A stretch of 64,000 nucleotides of DNA from Thelonectria olida (taxonomy: Eukaryota > Ascomycota > Sordariomycetes > Hypocreales > Nectriaceae), in the NCBI GenBank assembly GCA_020736575.1, contig JAGPYM010000062.1, positions 1 through 64,000 of the forward strand. Direction: 5' to 3'. Positions 32,721 to 43,139 of the stretch are shown here, piece by piece (within the stretch, counting starts at the first letter, position 1; each line of letters starts with the position of its first letter). Below the pieces are notes generated by a model. It saw nothing but the letters and a program-made list of their open reading frames with translations. It was not told the DNA's origin and did no database searches. Made by a program: the position numbers and the translations under genes.

Positions 32721-33811
32721 GCTAAAAAGATCAGGAAGATTCAGCAGGATGAGCACGTCGCCTCGACCGTTCAAAGCGTTCAGCAAGACGAGCCTTTCAC
32801 GTTGGCAGATAAACCGGTTCGTTCGGAGTCTCCGTGGTCATCTTTCCAGCGGTCGCCCGTTGACGTTCTCGACCTCGGCGGGAAGATCACCGTTGCCCGC
32901 TCCAAGGCACAACCCGCGACTATCGTGGGTATACGGAAATACCCGACTGGCAAGGCAAAAGACCTCTTGCCCGTGTTCCGCAGACTGCAGCACGAGAACA
33001 TTGTGCGCGTTCTGGATGCTTTCATCACGAAAGAATCCCTCTACTTGGTCTTCGAGGACATGAGGCTATCTCTTGAGCACTTCGTGGTGTCTCCCGCCTA
33101 TCCGACTTCTCTACAGCTAGGGACGATACTGGGACAGGTGAGCAAGAACGATCAATGCTGCGGACCTTGGGCTCAACAGGCGTCAGGTTCTGGATGGCTT
33201 GAAGTCAATTCAGGAAATTGGGTACGGACACGGGTCGTTGAGCTGCGAGAACATTCTGGTGAGCCACGAAGGCCGTGTGAAAGTCGGTATGCTGTCGTTA
33301 TGATTTGCCCCCGTCGGACGGGGCCCGTCCCTTTAGGGTCATCGGCCACTGACGGGTACAGGCGGACAAGAGCTGTTCCAGGTCATCTCCCCGAAGATCA
33401 AGGCCCGGGACATCCTTTGCTTCGGGAAGGTCACCATGAAGCTGATGCAGAAGCTCGACCGAGACGACGGTGTGGTTGGGATAGATGACCCGGGCCGTTG
33501 GCAAGACAATCCCGACACGATCCAGTTCGCCTCGAGTATAACTTCGAGCAAGTCGCTGGGAGAGCTTCGCAAGGTCAGTCCGAAAGCTGCCGTCTGTCTT
33601 TGATCCCCGACTGGCTGAAAATGCCAAGAACAGCTTCATCGAGAGCATCTGGGAGAGGCATCGCCGCTGGGAGCATGAGATTTTGTGGGATCTGGTAGTG
33701 GTGCCCAGTTCACGGTCAGGAGGTATTACTGCTACAAAGAGGCCGAGTAAGTGGGTGCGGATTCCGGCATGGGGATCCCTCTGCTGTTTCTTGTTCCTTA
33801 GACTAGGGTAA
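32658..33811 (+). CDS. Pseudokinase (PAK-like fold), 5' end unresolved
   Basis: Exons by frame and splice signals: 32658-33137, 33187-33286, 33362-33573, 33629-33811. The 5' start is uncertain: an ATG at 32523 is in the same frame but is cut off by TGA 32655-32657. Kinase landmarks: GGKITVARSKAQPATIVGIR (N-lobe), FRRLQHENIVRVLDAFITKE (alpha-C, beta-4), LYLVFEDMRLSLEHFV (hinge), then YGHGSLSCENILVSHEGRV, where the catalytic HRD-x-K loop has become HGS-x-S, and the DFG region is replaced by VKVGGQE. With the catalytic Asp absent it should not phosphorylate. FGKVTMKLMQKLDRDDG and a helical C-lobe follow. Related degenerate kinases are frequent in Fusarium-like genomes (general knowledge). Possibly a scaffold or decoy. 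Confidence 0.6.
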
Positions 33812-33950
33812 ATTTGGTCTTGAAACGCTCAACTCAGCTTTGCTGATTTTGTCTACGTGACAGTCGCGTCGACAGAACGATGGCCGCGCAACGAGATCCC
33901 CCTAATAGAGAAGTCGCGTATACAGGAACCCGAAGAAGTGGCACCAGTAC

Positions 33951-33972
33951 CGTACTGTACAGTACTGTACTG
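33951..33972. promoter_or_regulatory. Palindromic GTACTGTACAGTACTGTAC cluster
   Basis: A perfect 19-bp palindrome (two overlapping TACAGTACTGTA-type units) in the gap between the pseudokinase and the 34435 gene. Confidence 0.5.
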
Positions 33973-34434
33973 TGCCATAACACTCCGTATGGACCAACAA
34001 TACAGTATGTAGGAACGCTCATACTGCAGTCGAGATTCCACGTCTCTTTCGGCCGAGCGCCCACTTACGAATCATGCCCGCTATCATTACAGAACTGGGT
34101 TTCGCTGATGACACTCCATTACTGATGAAAACTGACCCGGGGCGGGGGGAGGGGGTGGTTGGTCCCGTAGGATCCACTTCTGGGCAGGCTTGGAGGGGAC
34201 AAACTGACTTTCTTCTACCTATTGACCCAAGGACCAAAAGTGGAAGCACGCATCATATGGTCCAGAAATGACCATGATCAAATTTGCATGTTCTGCAGCC
34301 AGAGCACCAGGCTGAAACTTCTTTTCCTTAAAATCTCCGATCCTCATACATAGCTGTCTCTCCCTACTGCCTCCGAGTGACGATGCATTTGTTCCTTCTC
34401 CCCTTTGCTTCGCCCCCCGTCCGAAGAAGCCGCC

Positions 34435-35304
34435 ATGATTAGACAGCAGGCTGAGAAGAGACCGCGTCCTACGATCCAAGAGACGATTCGGAAGAGAGAA
34501 CTGGCTCGGAAGAGAGAGGCGATCCAGAAGAAGAGGGAGGCGATCCAGGCCGAACTGGCTTCCCAACCGAGCTTCCAGCGTGCTGGCCTTGACTTTCAGC
34601 ATGCTCAGCATGCACAGTATGCACAGCAGTCACAGCAGATGCCGCTGTCGATGGCAAACTCCGTGCCCCAGGTTCCGCAAATCTCTCCCGACGAGTACGA
34701 CCTGGCTGGAATCAGCATAAACGAGCTGATGTAATTCCAGCACCATATCCTCCGTCGCCTTTCTGACTTGATTTAGGCCTACCGACGAAGACCACGAAGC
34801 AGAGAACGAGGAGACAAAGCAGAACATCGAGACGATAATGCTGTTGCTTGAATCCATGGGCAAGAAGCTAGACATGTGGGTGCTGTCGGCCGAGCCACGA
34901 GGGAACACTGATGACAGGTAGAACATCTGGCAGGGCGCTTCAAATTTCGGCCAAGGAGGTAACCAAGTTCGTCGCATCTACCCTGAAGAGAGCGGAAACA
35001 ACTGCTGACTGCGACAACAGCTCACAAATCAGAGACCAAAGGTGAGTCGCCACACCGGTGATGACGCCTACGCTACTTTTCTGACAGCATTACCTGCATA
35101 GACTCTCCAATCTTGAGAAGACGTAAGCCTATACTGGCTAGCAATAAAAGCAGGAGCTCACATTCCACCAGATGCACCGCGAAGTTCAGCGAGGTGGGAG
35201 CAGCCGTGAAGGAAATAGGAACAAGTGTGAAAGAGATTAGTGGCACGTTTGGTTCAACCGGGGACCAACTCTTGTTCGACCCGACGACACTGTCGAGTTC
35301 ATGA
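34435..35304 (+). CDS. Coiled-coil protein with five exons (218 aa)
   Basis: Read as join(34435..34730,34777..34875,34934..35041,35102..35122,35172..35304); all four introns are GT..AG and 46-60 nt long, and the total of 219 codons is in frame. The N-terminal half is a charged helix (TIRKRELARKREAIQKKREA) followed by a Gln/His/Ala repeat (HAQHAQYAQQSQQ); the C-terminal half is a coiled coil (ETKQNIETIMLLLESMGKKL, ISAKEVTKFVASTLKRAETT, LSNLEKTC, KEIGTSVKEISG). Exon 4 is only 21 nt. No membrane segment. Likely a cytosolic oligomer; family not recognised. The density of tiny exons for so small a protein is striking. Confidence 0.6.
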
Positions 35305-35309
35305 GTCGA

Positions 35310-36085
35310 CTTTCGCACTGGGACGGAAAGCGAGCCTTGGGGGGGCGGCTAAGACCAGCGAGGTCGACCCAGCAATGTACATATACTTGATGCGTACGAT
35401 GAGCACCGCGATCAGTTTGATCTGCAATGTGAATACTACTAGTAGACACGTCCACACAGTCACTGTTCTTTGTGAGCATGCATATGCCGTAAAGTGCAGC
35501 TTGCACGAGGAACGATCAGCTTGCTATCGTCGCGAGCTTGTCAGTAGCGGATCAAGGGTAGCGGAGGCCAACTGATAAGCCATTACTGGCTGTGGTTCAG
35601 CTAGTTGTCCGATGGTACTGCACATGCGACATAGCACGAAGTACGAAGTACGAAGGAGCAAACATTCATATTTAACGTTGCGAACTTCTACGGCAGACAC
35701 GTCGGTCTAGGACTGGCCGAGTTTGATGATTTCTTCCGTCACGTATGAGTCGGGAACCCGCACCTTGTGTACTGTACCGTACTGTATTGGACATCGAAAC
35801 GCTTGCTAATACGGAGATGTATGTACTGCACTATGTAGTTATTTCGTCCAAAATACCAAGATTCGCATCCATTTCCCGCCAACCACTTTCAGGGGCGAGC
35901 ATCAGCTTGTTAGTTTCACCCGCGGTGCTCATCCTGCGCAGAATACAGGGAAGGCCGATCCATGTTGATCGCTACCCTGTAGGCGTGCGCACGATGGCTA
36001 CCGGGGCTACTTACACCGGACACCACGAGAAGGTCAGCTGATTCAGTCCTACTGCTATTTGAAGCAGCATCCAATGTGCTCACTG
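35310..36085. other. Intergenic or unresolved small coding pieces
   Basis: Frames on the plus strand (35240-35575 and 35745-36041) look partly protein-like but lack recognisable domains or convincing splice joins. A GTACTGTACCGTACTGTA motif lies at 35769-35786. Confidence 0.35.
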
Positions 36086-36087
36086 GA

Positions 36088-36590
36088 GGCAGGGAAGCAT
36101 CTGAACGGTATTGGCCATCGTCCAGGCATTGCAAAGCAGCATCACAGAGTGGCATCTGAACGGCATTATCCATCGTCAGGCATTGCATAGCAGCATCACA
36201 GAGTGGCATCTGAACGGCATTGAACATCGTCCAGGCATTGCATAGCAGCATCACAGAGTGGCATCGCATAGCGGCATCACAAAGTGGCATCTGAACGGCA
36301 TTGGCATCGTCCAGGCATTGCAGAGCAGCATCACAGAGTGGCATCTGAACGGTATTGGCATCGTCCAGGCATTGCAGAGCAGCATCACAGAGTGGCATCG
36401 CATAGCGCATCACAAAGTGGCATCTGAACGGTATTGGCATCGTCCAGGCATTGCAGAGCAGCATCACAAAGTGGCATCTGAACGGTATTGGCATCGTCCA
36501 GGCATTGCAGAGCAGCATTGCAGAGCAGCATCACAGAGTGGTGGCACAAAGTGGCATCTGAAGGGTATTGACATCATCCAGGCATCGCAG
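36088..36590 (+). repeat. Minisatellite, about 54-bp unit, eight imperfect copies
   Basis: The unit starts GCATCTGAACGGYATTGGCA and continues TCGTCCAGGCATTGCAGAGC, then AGCATCACAGAGTG. Copies 3, 5 and 7 carry an extra partial unit (GGCATCGCATAGCGGCATCA-type). The last copy (about 36556) is the most diverged. On the minus strand it produces a repet­itive frame that is an artefact of the repeat. Confidence 0.85.
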
Positions 36591-36594
36591 AAAC

Positions 36595-37375
36595 GCGGAA
36601 ACGCTGGCAGGAGACATATAGCTCCACGTCACAGCTATGAGGTTGGAAGTCCCTGACCTGGAAGAAGAGAGAAAGCCGGTCAGACAGCTGCTGCACGCGA
36701 GGGTTTTATATCCGCAAAAAGCTATGACGTTTTTCTCCCACGTTGGCCGTCTCCTTCCCATCAGGTGGGGCTGGATCGCTGAGGAAATGATTGAATAATC
36801 GTACGTAAAACCTCCCATCTAGCCCCCACTCTACTGGATCTCTAACGACTTACCGTGGCGGGCCGCTCGACGGCAACTTATGGACACTCGCCTATCGGAG
36901 GGGTGTCGATCCAGTTGTGGACGAACTGGCGCCTGCAGGGTCCCCTTTTGACCTCACAACCACATGTAGCTGTACAGCGGGGTGCCGGTCCAGCGTCAGT
37001 AATCTATCACTGTAAATTTGCCAAAAATGGCCAAAAATGGCCAAAACTAGTGCGAATATGCCCCTGTCGTATTCCAACAATAACAGCATATCAGTGCCTT
37101 GGCATTCGGGCATCAACAACCCGGGCTACGAGCAACTTCTGGCTGACTACGGAGTATCTCTTTGAAAATCATCCATAATTATCCCAGTCCATTTCTGACC
37201 GAAGTCTGTGCGTTAGCCACATTCGTCCATTTTTGGCAAAATCGTTCGCACTAAAACACTGACGCTGAACCCGAACTGGACTCTATGTATAAACCTGCAG
37301 TTGTCCCAAATATGGGTCATTCTACGACTGAAACAGGTTGACGGCCACGTCGAGCCGTCGTCTGGACAAGATCTC
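36595..37375. other. Interval with no supported gene
   Basis: CCAAAAATGG is repeated at 37020-37045 (three near-tandem copies of CAAAAATGGC). A minus-strand frame ends near 36818 but has no recognisable domain. Confidence 0.35.
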
Positions 37376-37378
37376 CCA

Positions 37379-38192
37379 ATGGGTGCGGTACAGCAGAACG
37401 AAGAGGCGAGGCGGAAGACGAAAGTGCGCAAGAGCGGCCCAAGTCTTCTGAGCAAGACACAGCAGCTGGGCAAGCTGGGAAACGTCTTTGCGCTGTGCGT
37501 GTACTGGGACCCGACCAAATGCCGCTATGCGTACGCCATGCATATTCCGAAGAACGGGCGCGTCCCGAAAATGGACAGCATCGTGAGATGGATCACCCGC
37601 AGGCAACGCATGCATAGTTGAGCCACGCTGACTGCCCATGCAGGCCAACCGACTCATCTCCGCTCGACCTTCGCAGCGAGAGAGACGAATGACACGGAGC
37701 GTCCGCAAAGATGCGGCGCCCAAGCAACCTGCAACAGATGAGATCGCAGTCGAGGTGGATGGCGATCAGGTGGTTGGATTCATCTCCCAGGACGATGATG
37801 AGATAAGCATGGCGGCTCTGGAACCACGCGCGACCCACACTTCCCCCGAAAGCCAGCCGGACCGCGGTCTTCGATCCGCGGGGGGGCAATCGCAATCGCC
37901 GCTGTCGTCCGCTGCGAGCCTGCACGGCCCCGCAGCGGAAGATGACGCCGATGCGAGCGGAGAAGAGGCTGAACCGTCACCCGACGGCATCAACGCGAGC
38001 CCGGATGTCCAACCTGATTCAGGGCCCGACTGTTCCGAAGGAGTCGAGAATGCGCCGGCCGAGCGGCGAGCTTGGTTTCCGGGCAAAGCCTGGCGCGACC
38101 AGGCACGGCGTTTGTTGCGTTTGCTGGATGAGGCGCAAATGGTCTATGCAAGAGATCAGCAACCACAAAGGCCACGGCCACGGCTTCGATAA
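37379..38192 (+). CDS. MADS-like small N-terminal domain plus acidic tail (250 aa)
   Basis: Read as join(37379..37582,37644..38192); 61-nt intron with GTGAGA donor and CATGCAG acceptor, frame continuous. Residues 8-60 (RRKTKVRKSGPSLLSKTQQL, GKLGNVFALCVYWDP, YAYAMHIPKNGRVPKM) have the spacing of a MADS/SRF-type DNA-binding box: basic start, a KKxxEL-like helix, then two beta strands. The middle is acidic and Ser/Pro-rich (DEIAVEVDGDQVVGFISQDD, AEDDADASGEEAEPSPDGIN), like a transactivation region. The C-terminus is basic (AWRDQARRLLRLLDEAQMVY). It could be the transcription factor of the island. The MADS call is from pattern only. Confidence 0.5.
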
Positions 38193-38227
38193 TGGACATT
38201 ATTAATTGAAAGGGCAATGCCGTCTTC

Positions 38228-38256
38228 TACTGTACAGTACAGTACAGTACAGTACT
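38228..38256. promoter_or_regulatory. (TACAG)n / TACAGTACTG palindrome array
   Basis: ACTGTACAGTACAGTACAGT followed by ACAGTACTGG: four overlapping units between the MADS-like gene and the chromodomain gene. Confidence 0.5.
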
Positions 38257-38591
38257 GGCATCTTCGTTTTCGTTCCCTATTCTTCCTGCGCATGCCTGAC
38301 CACCGTTGACCAGTGTCCTGTTGCGGGAGATGCGCCCGGCGATGCTGGGAAAGATGTCGCGCCCGAGAAGGGCTCTTCAGCAACGTCGAGAAATGATGAA
38401 GCGATATTTTGACACTCGTCCAGTTCCGGTCGTCTACTGCGCATCGTGTCTGAAACCGTAGCACAGCAGCCACATGCTCTCCTCGACCTGCATATAAGAC
38501 CAAGCAGGCGTTTGCTGTATATGTACGTACTATATGACAAGATGAAACCCATCCTACTCAGGGTCCAAGTTGCAGGAATACACGCGACAAC

Positions 38592-38990
38592 ATGTCTGCG
38601 GAATCGGATGCGTCGCAGCCTTTCGACGAGGCTGGTCTCTCCCTCGCATCTTTGTACCCGGAGCTGTCGGAGTCTGGTGCCGAGTCTGGCTCCCAAAAAG
38701 CTACCGCCACTACGCAAACCGAGGAAGACACTTGTTCGCAGGAATGGGAGATTGACCAGATACTCGACGAGACGTTTGTCGACGGCACGAGACACTACCT
38801 TGTGAGCTGGACGCCTAGTCTGGTGGCGGAGCACGATGCGCAGAACGCGAGGGAACTTATCGCAGAATGGGAACTGCTGAAGGCTGTCAGAAAGGAACAC
38901 CCGAAGAAGCGAATGAGCTTGAGGTCGGGGATCAGGAAACGCGTGGCACCAACCAGAGTGCGAGCATCACCGAGCCGAACCGAGTGGTAG
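38592..38990 (+). CDS. Stand-alone chromodomain protein (132 aa)
   Basis: Intronless, ATG at 38592 (CAACATGTC). The first 45 residues are acidic/Ser-rich and disordered. Residues about 50-98 form a chromodomain: EWEIDQILDETFVDGTRHYL, VSWTPSLVAEHD, NARELIAEWELLKAV. The aromatic cage is represented by the Trp of EWEI and by Tyr and Trp of HYLVSW. The tail is very basic (RMSLRSGIRKRV...). Chromodomains bind methylated histone tails; this one has no integrase attached, so it is not a simple retroelement end. It lies between two palindrome clusters. Confidence 0.65.
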   Translation: MSAESDASQPFDEAGLSLASLYPELSESGAESGSQKATATTQTEEDTCSQEWEIDQILDETFVDGTRHYLVSWTPSLVAEHDAQNARELIAEWELLKAVRKEHPKKRMSLRSGIRKRVAPTRVRASPSRTEW

Positions 38991-39035
38991 CAAGATTCTT
39001 CTTAACCTATACATAAAACTTCCCTTCCTTTCCTT

Positions 39036-39053
39036 TACAGTACTGTATAGTAC
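39036..39053. promoter_or_regulatory. TACAGTACTGTATAGTAC palindrome
   Basis: It contains the perfect 12-mer TACAGTACTGTA (39036-39047), 50 bp downstream of the chromodomain gene stop. Confidence 0.5.
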
Positions 39054-39209
39054 ATACAATACACATCATTCCAAGACAATACACACATCGTTCCGAGATA
39101 GTCAACGATCTCTTCTCGGGAGCATTGCAGATAGTGAGCGGGTTTTGGGTGAGATCCAATTGTGTTACCTCAAGCTTTGCCCCCATCAAGGCGTGTCCAT
39201 CTCAGACCT

Positions 39210-40270
39210 CAGCAGGGCTGCGCAAGAACGCTCAGCGGCAACTGATCGTCGCTCAACCGCGGCCGCGGGCTATGCGCAGTCGGAAAGCACATGCACCGGC
39301 ACTGGGACCCCGCCGACGCCTCCAAACCTTCCATCGCGCTGGAGAAGGACGAAGCGACGAAACGCAAAAGAGAGCCTGGGCCGGACAATGCTGTGAAGGT
39401 GGCCAGCACATGCCGACGGAAACCTCGATGCAGTTCCACTCCATGACCGTTCCCAGGTCGTACGCCCAATCCTCGCTAGAAAACGCCAGTAAGACTCGGA
39501 TGCGGTATGCGGAAGTAAAGGTGTTCTGCACATGGTCAGTCGCTGCGGTAATGTACCTTGCTTGTGCGAGGAGGCATCTCACAGAAAGCCCAAGCCAAAC
39601 TGCAAGCAAGAGCAATTTTGCCCCTTATGCCCATCTGCAAGCCCCAGAGGTAGGGCATCGGGACGCATGTGACGAGGCAATCGGTCACGATGTTGCATAT
39701 CGAGCCCGCCATCCAGATGCTGACCTGGTCAACGCAACGTCCTTCGATGCTCGCGTCCCACGCCTTGCGGACGGGAGTGCACCTGAACACAGACAGCAGG
39801 CTAAGGGTACACGTCCTGTTCTTGGTCAGCGGCTTTGCGATCCTGGACAAATGCGCCACGCTCACCAGAAGACGATCAGAACCAGTACAGCGCGGGCCCA
39901 TCTGTGCAACGAAGCGTTGGGAATGATGGATGTAGACAAAAGCAGAGATCCCATACTTGTCAGGCCAAGGCAGCAGCTGTGAGGGACCGGCACCGCCCAC
40001 AGGAGAATAGACAGGACGAAGTGGCTCTCTGGGGGACCTCAGCGTCGCGCAGGCCCATCCCCTGCTGTATCATACAGGCAATCAGGCTGGCCATGGAGGT
40101 GCTCATGACGAAGGACGCCGCCGTGGCAAAGTCGCTCCGTCGACGAATGTCTCGTCGCGTGGCGTAGCGGCAACTACAGCCAAAAGGCTCAAAGCGGTCA
40201 TGGAGCCTGCAACGGCGGCGATCTGACTCTGCCGCGAGATCATCCTCGAACCGGAAGTGTGTTCTAGCGT
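39210..40270 (-). pseudogene. SAT4/rhodopsin-domain fungal membrane protein, decayed
   Basis: The minus-strand order of family motifs: AVAGSMTALSLLAVV (TM1), CRYATRRDIRRRSDFATAAS then FVMSTSMASLIACM (TM2), then in other frames HFVLSILLWAVPV and GLTSMGSLLLSTSIIPN, VFRCTPVRKAWDASIEGRCV (the usual F-x-C-x-P...W loop), NIVTDCLVTCVPMPYLWGLQ and IRGKIALACSLAWAF (TM), and finally WAYDLGTVMEWNCIEVSVGM. The pieces are collinear but in at least three frames, with too little space for introns at some joints. It is a frameshifted host-type gene inside the orphan island. SAT4-like proteins are plasma-membrane proteins of poorly known role. Confidence 0.65.
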
Positions 40271-40284
40271 TACCATGCATCAAC

Positions 40285-40910
40285 TAGCCCGGGAATGCAT
40301 GCAGGAAACAGGATAACAGATAGGGGAGGAAGCGTAAGGCCCATGAGACGGACTGATCTGAGGGAGGGAAAGGGAGGGAATGATGAACCTTTATAAACAC
40401 ACACAGATCGAGCCCCCCACAGCCAGCTTTATCAGCGCTCGACATCGAATCGGCCTGAATAGCGACCGGGCAGTGAGCTTGGATCAGTGACGCGACAGGG
40501 TTCATACTTCATCAGGGTCTTTATATGAGTGTACGCTCGCCTTCACGAGGCACCGAGTAAGCCAGAGTGTCAAAGGCGCTTCGTCACCTTGGAATCTATA
40601 AAGCTCGCTCTGGTGGCTGTATTGGAAACATCTTGTGCATAGACACGCGATGCTTACTAGCCTCGCTACGAGTGTAAAGTGTCACTGTTCCTACAACACG
40701 ATTCTGCGAACCAGCGCTGTTTGAGCAACCGGCCCCTTTCTTTCTTCCCATTGAAGACCAGCCCTCCCTCTCGCGGTTACTCGTATCGCTCTGTCTATCC
40801 CTCGCTTGCCATGTCACTGCAGGATTGCCGCGTAGACTCTAGCTTCGTATCATTTGAACCTGCCTCCGGCGCCGGCTGTCCCCGCCCGGCTGTCCCCGAC
40901 ATGGCATTGC
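40285..40910. other. Interval without supported gene
   Basis: Contains a GGGAGGGAAAGG-like purine tract and a TTATAAA box (40390, minus orientation possible). No coding region supported. Confidence 0.35.
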
Positions 40911-40916
40911 TAACAG

Positions 40917-42137
40917 TCAACGGTGCGTCAAACCCCTTGGTCTCGCAAGTGAAATGTATGGATCGAGGGGAGAGCGAGCCGGCACCGCCACCTCGCTCAC
41001 GTAGGCGCCGTCCAGGTTGACTTGCATGGGGCCGGGAAGGATGGAGACGACGAGTTCGCTCCTGACGCGGACTTCGACGTATCCGGCTCCCGCGACGTCA
41101 TCGAAGCCGCAGTGAACGTCCACTTCTCTGAACTCGGCGCAGTCGATGGGCCGGCTCAACGGTATCATCCCCGCAAAGAAGGCCTGGCGGCCGGGGACGG
41201 TCCATTCTGTGTCGAGACCAACCTTCCTGGGGAGACATCCGCAGATGCGGCCGGGCTGAGCAAGTCGGTGGGAGCATTGTCGCCCGGCCTGCTGGTGAGA
41301 TTGGGGATACCGCAACACACTCTGGGCTTCTTTCCGAGAACCATGTTTCAACCGCATGTTCGATACGCGACCCAGCTGGTCGTCTCCTTCACCTCGGCTC
41401 AGGACTGCGTTTTGTCCTTGTGGCTGACAAAAGCTCCTCTGGAAACTCGTTCGTGCTCTCGCTCGGGGCTGGACGGACACTGCGGCGGCCGGCGATTGCT
41501 TAGACGAGAGAGTTATCTTGCACGCATTCCACGTCTCGGAGCTGTAGTTGTGCAGTCTCACTGCGGTGACAAGGGCCGCGCTCGAGGTCTTCGAGTGCAC
41601 GTCGAGCAAATGGAAGGCCGACCAGCGCATCGAAGACGTTGTGTACGCCAAACGTAGCTGCTCGGTCGCCGCAACTGACCCGGTAGATGACTTAGTAGAC
41701 GGCTCGGCAGATGGATCACGCACGAGCTTGATCCAAACGGAGTAGAAGCCACGATCGGCCTCTCCATTTCGAGCTGAAAGCTCGCTCGAAATGCTGTGGC
41801 ACTGGATCGAGTGTTGATGTAGGCCCGTATCGCGTACTGCATTCCCGTCTCCGAGTCTGCTCCGCCGGTCAAGATGGACTTCGCGTATACGGAAACCGCT
41901 GCCCCGCCGCGGCTCAACTCGAATCGAGCTGAAAGAAATGTGCGGTTCAAACCCGGATACGGAAACAATCGCCTGGGACGTGTGAGCTCTTGGCCATATC
42001 GCACCGCAAGGAAGGCTTACCTCGCCGGATTGTGGCACGGGAACGACCCTGTGCACCCTCGCCCCGTCCCTGAAGAAGGTGATAGAATCGACCGCAAGGT
42101 CCAGTCTCGCGTGCTCGAGAACCTCGACCGCGTTCAT
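40917..42137 (-). CDS. DUF4139/DUF4140-like protein, shortened (406 aa)
   Basis: Single intronless frame from the ATG at 42137. The N-terminus, LAVDSITFFRDGARVHRVVP with VSGFEPHISFSSIRVE, matches the DUF4140 start (a V-x-x-V-x-x-Y/F-x-D-x-A...V pattern). LRLAYTTSSMRWSAFHLLDV then VRLHNYSSETWNACKITLSS matches the DUF4139 beta domain. The end, LPGPMQVNLDGAYVSEVAVP, matches the family C-terminal strand. Fungal members are usually 600 or more residues; the coiled-coil middle is missing and the last residues (YISLARPRGLTHR) are unusual, so it is a compacted or internally deleted copy. Function of the family is unknown. It is uninterrupted although the neighbouring SAT4-like gene is broken. Confidence 0.6.
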   Translation of the reverse strand: MNAVEVLEHARLDLAVDSITFFRDGARVHRVVPVPQSGEVSLPCGAIWPRAHTSQAIVSVSGFEPHISFSSIRVEPRRGSGFRIREVHLDRRSRLGDGNAVRDTGLHQHSIQCHSISSELSARNGEADRGFYSVWIKLVRDPSAEPSTKSSTGSVAATEQLRLAYTTSSMRWSAFHLLDVHSKTSSAALVTAVRLHNYSSETWNACKITLSSKQSPAAAVSVQPRARARTSFQRSFCQPQGQNAVLSRGEGDDQLGRVSNMRLKHGSRKEAQSVLRYPQSHQQAGRQCSHRLAQPGRICGCLPRKVGLDTEWTVPGRQAFFAGMIPLSRPIDCAEFREVDVHCGFDDVAGAGYVEVRVRSELVVSILPGPMQVNLDGAYVSEVAVPARSPLDPYISLARPRGLTHR

Positions 42138-42139
42138 GA

Positions 42140-42580
42140 TGCTGACGATGCTGCTGGCGAGAGATGCGGACTAGGGTGAGCCGTTAGTTCGCCGTGGGCT
42201 TGCATACAGTGCTGTGCGATAAGTGCTATGCGATACGTACTGCGACTGCACCTTGGGCAGGGAATGGGTAGTTGGATTATGATCTCGTCTATGCCATGGC
42301 ACACCTCGAGGCATGCGTGCAGGCAAATGTTGACTTATAAAGAGACTCTCGAAGCCGTCCATTTTCGGCCCCTGACCTATAGACAGGGCGGGTCACCCGA
42401 AAAGTCCATTTGTGGCCGGCATAATCGAAGGCGACCCAGTCCGTTTCACCCCACTGTGCGGACGACATAAGTAGTAAGAGCAGTCTCGTTTTACAGTACA
42501 TAAGAGTGCAGTATCGTAGTCGGAGTCGACCAGAAAGCCCCGCTCACACGATTGGACTTCCTCCCATTGTTGTCTACAAT
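42140..42580. other. Shared upstream region, DUF4139-like gene and 42582 ORF
   Basis: Divergent arrangement. It contains CTTATAAAG (42336-42344) and a TTACAGTACATAAG half-palindrome (42491-42504). Confidence 0.35.
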
Positions 42581-42581
42581 G

Positions 42582-43130
42582 CAGCCACGTCGAGCTGGGT
42601 CGACCCCGGGCCCCCATCCGGACGGCAGCCGGTCTGCTAAGTCTCGGGAAGCTCGAGACGCATGGTCGTCTGGTCCGCCTTGTCTCTACTACTACGACCT
42701 GTCTTCGCACCCGGCTGCTCCTACGCTTCAATCTTCTGCAAGCACGCCACCAGCGACGATTTCTGCGGCAGCATTCTCCTCACGCACCACAGAGCTCCCC
42801 GGCGAACTTCTGGCCACTACAGTCCCGAGCTCGATGCCGCTCTCTTTTCTCACCGAAACGAGCGCAGACACGGAAGCCCTGGTCACGAAGGCCCTCGCCA
42901 CGGCAAACCCAAACTCCTCGTACTATGGAGTCCGAACTTACGGCTGGCATTGCGTCAGGAGAATGAGACTTGCCATGCCGTTCCTTCGTCAAAGAGTCTT
43001 CAATCAAACAAAACATTCTTGTCTCGACGTCTCTTCCCAGACCGTCGGCTTTTCCCAGCATCTTTTCCTTGCGCTTACGAAAGACGCATCTCTCCCGGTC
43101 GCGCGCCCGCGTACGTTGCGCCGTTGAAGA
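42582..43130 (+). CDS. Orphan ORF, Ser/Thr/Pro-rich N-terminus (about 182 aa)
   Basis: An ATG at 42582 starts MQPRRAGSTPGPHPDGSRSA. Ser/Ala/Thr/Pro-rich to residue 95, then TEALVTKALATANPNSSYYG. After this the natural-looking reading seems to change frame (the other frame gives LRQENETCHAVPSSKSLQSN), so the 3' part may be spliced. No domain recognised; low confidence in the C-terminus. Confidence 0.3.
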
Positions 43131-43139
43131 TGCAGGTTG

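Noticed and set aside
35916..36518. 200-aa minus-strand ORF with a repeated CHFVMLLCNAWTMP-like unit
   Set aside because: Entirely produced by the minisatellite; no start context, no splice support, and the repeat drifts at DNA level.
36088..36590. CRISPR-like array
   Set aside because: The units are contiguous without unique spacers and the genome is eukaryotic.
41022..41657. 211-aa plus-strand ORF
   Set aside because: It is the shadow of the DUF4139-like gene on the minus strand, which has recognisable family motifs.
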